NCBI GenBank assembly: GCA_027014185.1
Contig: JALWEK010000190.1
Coordinates: 1 to 7,425, forward strand
DNA from: Aquificaceae bacterium
Lineage (GTDB): Bacteria > Aquificota > Aquificia > Aquificales > Aquificaceae
Direction: 5' to 3'
DNA length: 7,425 nt
In this document: positions 4,743 through 7,425 of the stretch, piece after piece
How positions within the stretch are numbered: position 1 is the first letter of the stretch
Layout: each line of letters starts with the position of its first letter
Notes under the pieces: model-generated
The model's input: the letters and a program-made list of their open reading frames with translations, nothing else
The model's database searches: none
Told to the model about the DNA's origin: nothing
Made by a program: the position numbers and the translations under genes

Positions 4743-6113
4743 ATGAGAACTGTTTTTGACAGGGAGCTTATAAAGAAGTACGACAGGCCCGGACCCAGGT
4801 ACACCAGCTACCCGCCTGCTACAGAGTTCACCGAAGAGATCGGAGAGAAGGACTACAGGAGGAAGCTGATAGAAAGCAACTCCAGAAAGACCCCTCTCTC
4901 CCTTTACTTTCACATACCCTTCTGCGAGAGCGGATGTTACTACTGCGGATGCAACATAATCATCTCCCACAGGAAGGGGATAGAGAGGCCCTATCTCGAC
5001 AGGGTCTATAAAGAGATGGATATGGTCTCCGAGCTCCTGGACAAGGAAAGAAAGGTGGAACAGCTCCACTGGGGAGGAGGAACGCCTAACTACCTGGAGC
5101 CGGACGAGATAAGGGAGTTTATGGAGGAGATTAAAAAGAGGTTCGACTTTTCGGAGGACGCGGAGGTAAGCATAGAGATAGATCCCAGATACGCTACAGA
5201 CGAGCAGCTCTATACCATAAGGGATGTAGGCTTCAACAGGGTGAGCATGGGACTCCAGGATCTGGATGAAAGAGTCCAAAGGGCCATAAACAGGATACAG
5301 CCCTACGAGCTCATGGAACAAACGATGAAGAAGCTCAGAGATCTTGGTTTCCAGAGCATAAACATAGACCTGATATACGGACTTCCCTATCAGACCAGGG
5401 ACAGCTTCGAGAGGACGGTTGAGAAGGTCATAGAGCTGAACCCGGACAGGCTGGCCGTTTACAGCTTTGCCTACGTTCCCTGGGTCAAGCCTATTCAAAA
5501 ACACATAGACCCGAAAACCCTCCCTTCCGCAGAGGAGAAGCTCTCAATTCTCGAGATGGTTATAGATAGGTTTCAGGACGCGGGATACGTTTACATAGGC
5601 ATGGATCACTTCGCAAAGCCCGAAGACGAGCTCGCGGTTGCCCAGAGGGAAGGCAAGCTCTGGAGGAACTTCCAGGGTTATACGACCCGCAAAGGAGTTG
5701 AGCTCGTGGGCTTCGGGGCTACCTCCATCGGGATGCTTTACGACTCTTACTTCCAGAACTACAAGACGCTGAGGGAGTACAACGTGTCTATAGACGAGGG
5801 AAGGCTTCCTACATTCAGAGGATACGTACTTACCGAAGACGACTTCGTAAGGAGAGAGGTGATAATGGACATAATGTGTAACCTCGGGGTGAGCTTCTCC
5901 AAGATAGAGGATATGTTCGGTATAGACTTCGAGGAGTACTTCGAGAAAGAGCTCGAAGATCTGAGGGAGCTCGAGGAGGACGGTCTCATAAGGATAAAGG
6001 ACAGAAAGATCGAGATACTTCCGGTTGGGAGACTGCTTATAAGGAACGTAGCGATGGTCTTCGATGCCCATCTGAGAAATAAAAAGGAGCTGAGGTTCTC
6101 AAGGACCATATGA
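4743..6113 (+). CDS. hemN: Oxygen-independent coproporphyrinogen III oxidase (dehydrogenase), radical SAM
   Basis: Converts coproporphyrinogen III to protoporphyrinogen IX by decarboxylating two propionates without O2, in the cytoplasm, as part of heme synthesis. Its 456 residues are almost the length of E. coli HemN. The radical-SAM cluster motif is C61-x3-C65-x2-C68-x-C70 ([10 protein letters not shown]), preceded by SLYFHIPF; C70 belongs to the fourth-Cys pattern of true HemN rather than HemW. Further hallmarks are the N-terminal [13 protein letters not shown] (13-25), [42 protein letters not shown] and RNFQGYTT. These long identities with known HemN make the enzyme call better supported than for most HemN-like proteins. 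A C-terminal winged-helix-like domain ends the chain. The start at ATG 4743 gives the expected N-terminus. The last codons overlap the next gene by ATGA (6110-6113), implying translational coupling with the ABC ATPase. Confidence 0.96.
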   Translation: MRTVFDRELIKKYDRPGPRYTSYPPATEFTEEIGEKDYRRKLIESNSRKTPLSLYFHIPFCESGCYYCGCNIIISHRKGIERPYLDRVYKEMDMVSELLDKERKVEQLHWGGGTPNYLEPDEIREFMEEIKKRFDFSEDAEVSIEIDPRYATDEQLYTIRDVGFNRVSMGLQDLDERVQRAINRIQPYELMEQTMKKLRDLGFQSINIDLIYGLPYQTRDSFERTVEKVIELNPDRLAVYSFAYVPWVKPIQKHIDPKTLPSAEEKLSILEMVIDRFQDAGYVYIGMDHFAKPEDELAVAQREGKLWRNFQGYTTRKGVELVGFGATSIGMLYDSYFQNYKTLREYNVSIDEGRLPTFRGYVLTEDDFVRREVIMDIMCNLGVSFSKIEDMFGIDFEEYFEKELEDLRELEEDGLIRIKDRKIEILPVGRLLIRNVAMVFDAHLRNKKELRFSRTI

Positions 6114-7027
6114 GCGCACTCTTGGAGATAGAGAAGGTATCCAAGGTATATCCTGTCAAGAAGGGATTCTTCAAGAGGGAGGACTTCTACGCCCTTAGGG
6201 ATGTAAGCCTGAGCCTGGGCAGGGCCGAGGTGTTGGGTGTGGTTGGTGAGTCAGGTTCAGGAAAGACTACCCTTGGAAAGCTCGTCCTGAGGCTCGAGAA
6301 GCCCACTAAGGGAAGGATACTGATGGAGGGTGTGGACGTCTTTTCCTTGGGGAAGGAGTACACCAGAAGGGTATCCGTGGTCTTTCAGGATCCTAGGAAC
6401 TCGCTGAACCCCAGAATGAAGGTTGAGGAGATAATAGAAGAACCCCTTGTAGTGCATGGCTTTAAAGACAGGAAGAAGAGGGTAAAGGAGGCGATCGATA
6501 AGGTTCGCCTGGACGATAGCTTTCTCGGTAGAAAGCCCGACGACCTATCGGGAGGTCAGAGGCAGAGGGTGGCTATAGCTAGGGCGATAGTACTCGAGCC
6601 CGACATCATAGTGGCAGACGAGCCGACCGCTTCCCTCGACGTCTCGGTTCAGTCTGAGATCCTGAGGCTCTTCGAGGAGCTGAAGGATGATGGAATAGCC
6701 TTTATCTTCATAACCCACGATATAAGGGTGGTGGAGAAGATAGCCGACAGGCTGGCGGTGGTTTACGGTGGTATGCTCATGGAGCTCGGAAGTAAGGATG
6801 AGGTCCTCAGATCTCCCATGCATCCGTACACAAAGTTCCTTCTTAGCAACGTCCCCGTTCGGCATCCGAGGGAGAGGAGAGAGGAGAACTACACTGAGGT
6901 GGAGTACACAGTTCCTCAGAGGGGATGTCCCTTCGCTCCCAGATGTCCAGATTACATGGAAGAGTGTTCCAAGAGCGTGAGGAGGTACGAGCTTAATGGA
7001 AGGATCGTTAACTGCAATCTATACTGA
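6110..7027 (+). CDS. Peptide/nickel-type ABC transporter ATP-binding subunit, OppF/DppF family
   Basis: Cytoplasmic ATPase that drives an Opp/Dpp-type importer. The 305 residues contain Walker A GESGSGKT (46-53), Q-loop [11 protein letters not shown] (92-102, Gln93), signature LSGGQRQR (146-153), Walker B IIVADE (166-171), D-loop SLD (175-177) and H-loop FITHD (His203). The segment [11 protein letters not shown] (235-245) and the C-terminal oligopeptide-type extension with C273, C279, C286 and C302 ([15 protein letters not shown]...NCNLY) identify the Opp/Dpp subfamily; these cysteines have been reported to hold a [4Fe-4S] cluster in related transporters. No permease, solute-binding protein or OppD partner lies in the window, so it must work with subunits encoded elsewhere or be an orphan. 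ATG overlaps the hemN stop by 4 nt, with AAGGA at 6101-6105. The last ten codons overlap the next gene. Substrate unknown. Confidence 0.93.
   Translation: MSALLEIEKVSKVYPVKKGFFKREDFYALRDVSLSLGRAEVLGVVGESGSGKTTLGKLVLRLEKPTKGRILMEGVDVFSLGKEYTRRVSVVFQDPRNSLNPRMKVEEIIEEPLVVHGFKDRKKRVKEAIDKVRLDDSFLGRKPDDLSGGQRQRVAIARAIVLEPDIIVADEPTASLDVSVQSEILRLFEELKDDGIAFIFITHDIRVVEKIADRLAVVYGGMLMELGSKDEVLRSPMHPYTKFLLSNVPVRHPRERREENYTEVEYTVPQRGCPFAPRCPDYMEECSKSVRRYELNGRIVNCNLY
6980..6986 (+). promoter_or_regulatory. Shine-Dalgarno inside the ABC gene for the CNNM-type protein
   Basis: AGGAGGT is a full match 9 nt before ATG 6996. It lies in the codons for the ABC protein's RRY stretch (residues 291-293) and decides the start of the downstream partial gene. 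Confidence 0.78.
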
Positions 7028-7425
7028 TCTTCTCATCTTTACCTTCCTACTTTTCGCATCCGGCTTCTTCGCCTCCTCGGAGGTGGTCTTCTTCAGCGTT
7101 AGCAAGCCCGTACTTCTCAAGTACTCAAAGAGCAGGGTCTATAAACTCCTCATGAGGCTGCTCTCAAAGCCCAAAGAGGTTCTTATCTCCATCCTCATAG
7201 GTAACGAGATAGTGAACGTCTTAATATCCTCCTACGGAGCCAAGCTCTTTACCGACCTCCTTGGAAAGGGAGGGGCGTTCCTCTCCGCGGTCATAATGTC
7301 CACCCTGATCTTCATATTCGGAGAGACCCTTCCCAAGAACGCCGTTCTCCCGATAGCGGACAGGCTCTCCCTGATATACGCTCCCATATTCTACATCTTC
7401 CACGTAGTGATAACCCCCGTAACAA
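6996..7425 (+). CDS. DUF21/CNNM (HlyC/CorC-type) membrane protein, N-terminal part, cut by the window edge
   Basis: The first 143 codons of an inner-membrane protein of the CorB/CorC/CNNM family, linked to divalent cation (Mg2+/Co2+) transport or efflux. Family features: a first membrane helix (about 8-25) running into GFFASSEVVFFSVSK (23-37), which corresponds to the 'F-S-G-S-E-T-A' motif; IGNEIVNVLISS (68-79), matching the usual 'IGN-x-x-x-N' helix; and FGETLPKNAVLPIAD (108-122), the 'GE-x-x-PK' signature; then another hydrophobic helix from about 125. The cytoplasmic CBS pair and CorC_HlyC domain, if present, lie beyond the right edge. The start is ATG 6996, 32 nt inside the ABC ATPase gene, chosen because of the AGGAGGT before it and because residues 1-10 lead straight into helix 1; no later ATG lies before Met53. 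Probably translated from the same mRNA as hemN and the ABC gene. A hemolysin activity should not be inferred. Confidence 0.85.
   Translation, partial: MEGSLTAIYTDLLIFTFLLFASGFFASSEVVFFSVSKPVLLKYSKSRVYKLLMRLLSKPKEVLISILIGNEIVNVLISSYGAKLFTDLLGKGGAFLSAVIMSTLIFIFGETLPKNAVLPIADRLSLIYAPIFYIFHVVITPVT

Noticed and set aside
4701..5504. 267-codon open frame on the minus strand opposite hemN
   Set aside because: It is antisense to a fully conserved hemN, has no ribosome binding site that I can see and no recognisable domain. Leu/Val/Tyr-rich content follows from the codon bias of the sense strand.
5544..6071. 175-codon minus-strand frame opposite the hemN C-terminal part
   Set aside because: Antisense shadow of hemN; composition (Tyr, Val, His, Leu) mirrors sense codons such as GTA, CAC and GAG. 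No family features.
7221..7403. 60-codon minus-strand frame near the right edge
   Set aside because: Antisense to the DUF21/CNNM coding frame, whose family signatures are clear; Gly/Glu/Tyr-rich shadow.

Overview
The window looks like a piece of a very compact genome from a thermophilic, diderm bacterium, most probably of the phylum Aquificota (Aquifex/Hydrogenobacter/Thermocrinis relatives). The reasons are: a truncated Kdo transferase (lipid A/LPS core synthesis, so an outer membrane) whose N-terminus closely resembles what I remember of Aquifex aeolicus WaaA; strong use of AGG/AGA for arginine and ATA for isoleucine; purine-rich coding strands; and almost no intergenic DNA. The genus assignment is inference from memory, not from a search.

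Layout, left to right. (1) Positions 1-321, minus strand: N-terminal 107 codons of waaA/kdtA, running off the left edge. (2) A 20-bp divergent gap, then two plus-strand genes, 342-863 (a nucleotidyltransferase-fold protein that lacks the usual glycine-rich N-terminal signature) and 888-1313 (a small protein resembling the V4R ligand-binding domain without its cysteines). (3) The minus-strand operon rimP (4039-3566), nusA (3572-2571) and an RlmD/TrmA-type 5-methyluridine methyltransferase (2614-1304), each overlapping the next. It meets the 888-1313 gene tail to tail with a 10-nt overlap. (4) A 27-bp divergent gap, then a plus-strand run: a site-2-protease family membrane metalloprotease (4067-4720), hemN (4743-6113), an OppF/DppF-type ABC ATPase (6110-7027) and the N-terminal part of a DUF21/CNNM-type membrane protein (6996 to the right edge), the last with a start codon buried inside the ABC gene.

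How the genes work together. rimP-nusA-methyltransferase is a translation/transcription housekeeping unit: 30S maturation, transcription elongation and antitermination, and RNA m5U modification. The plus-strand run on the right looks like a co-transcribed set of envelope and cofactor genes (intramembrane proteolysis, anaerobic-type heme synthesis, peptide/nickel-type ABC uptake, ion transport) with no single pathway evident.

The most consistent unexplained pattern is in the translation signals. The first gene of each of the four transcription units has an AT-rich -10-like hexamer 6-12 nt before its ATG and no Shine-Dalgarno, suggesting leaderless or near-leaderless mRNAs. The operon-internal genes mostly carry good Shine-Dalgarno sequences, often inside the preceding gene. 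I see no RNA genes, mobile elements, CRISPR arrays, long repeats or convincing hairpin terminators, and no gene-free stretch longer than 27 bp. I do not see a clearly new multi-gene system here; the two small plus-strand genes at 342-1313 are the least explained part.
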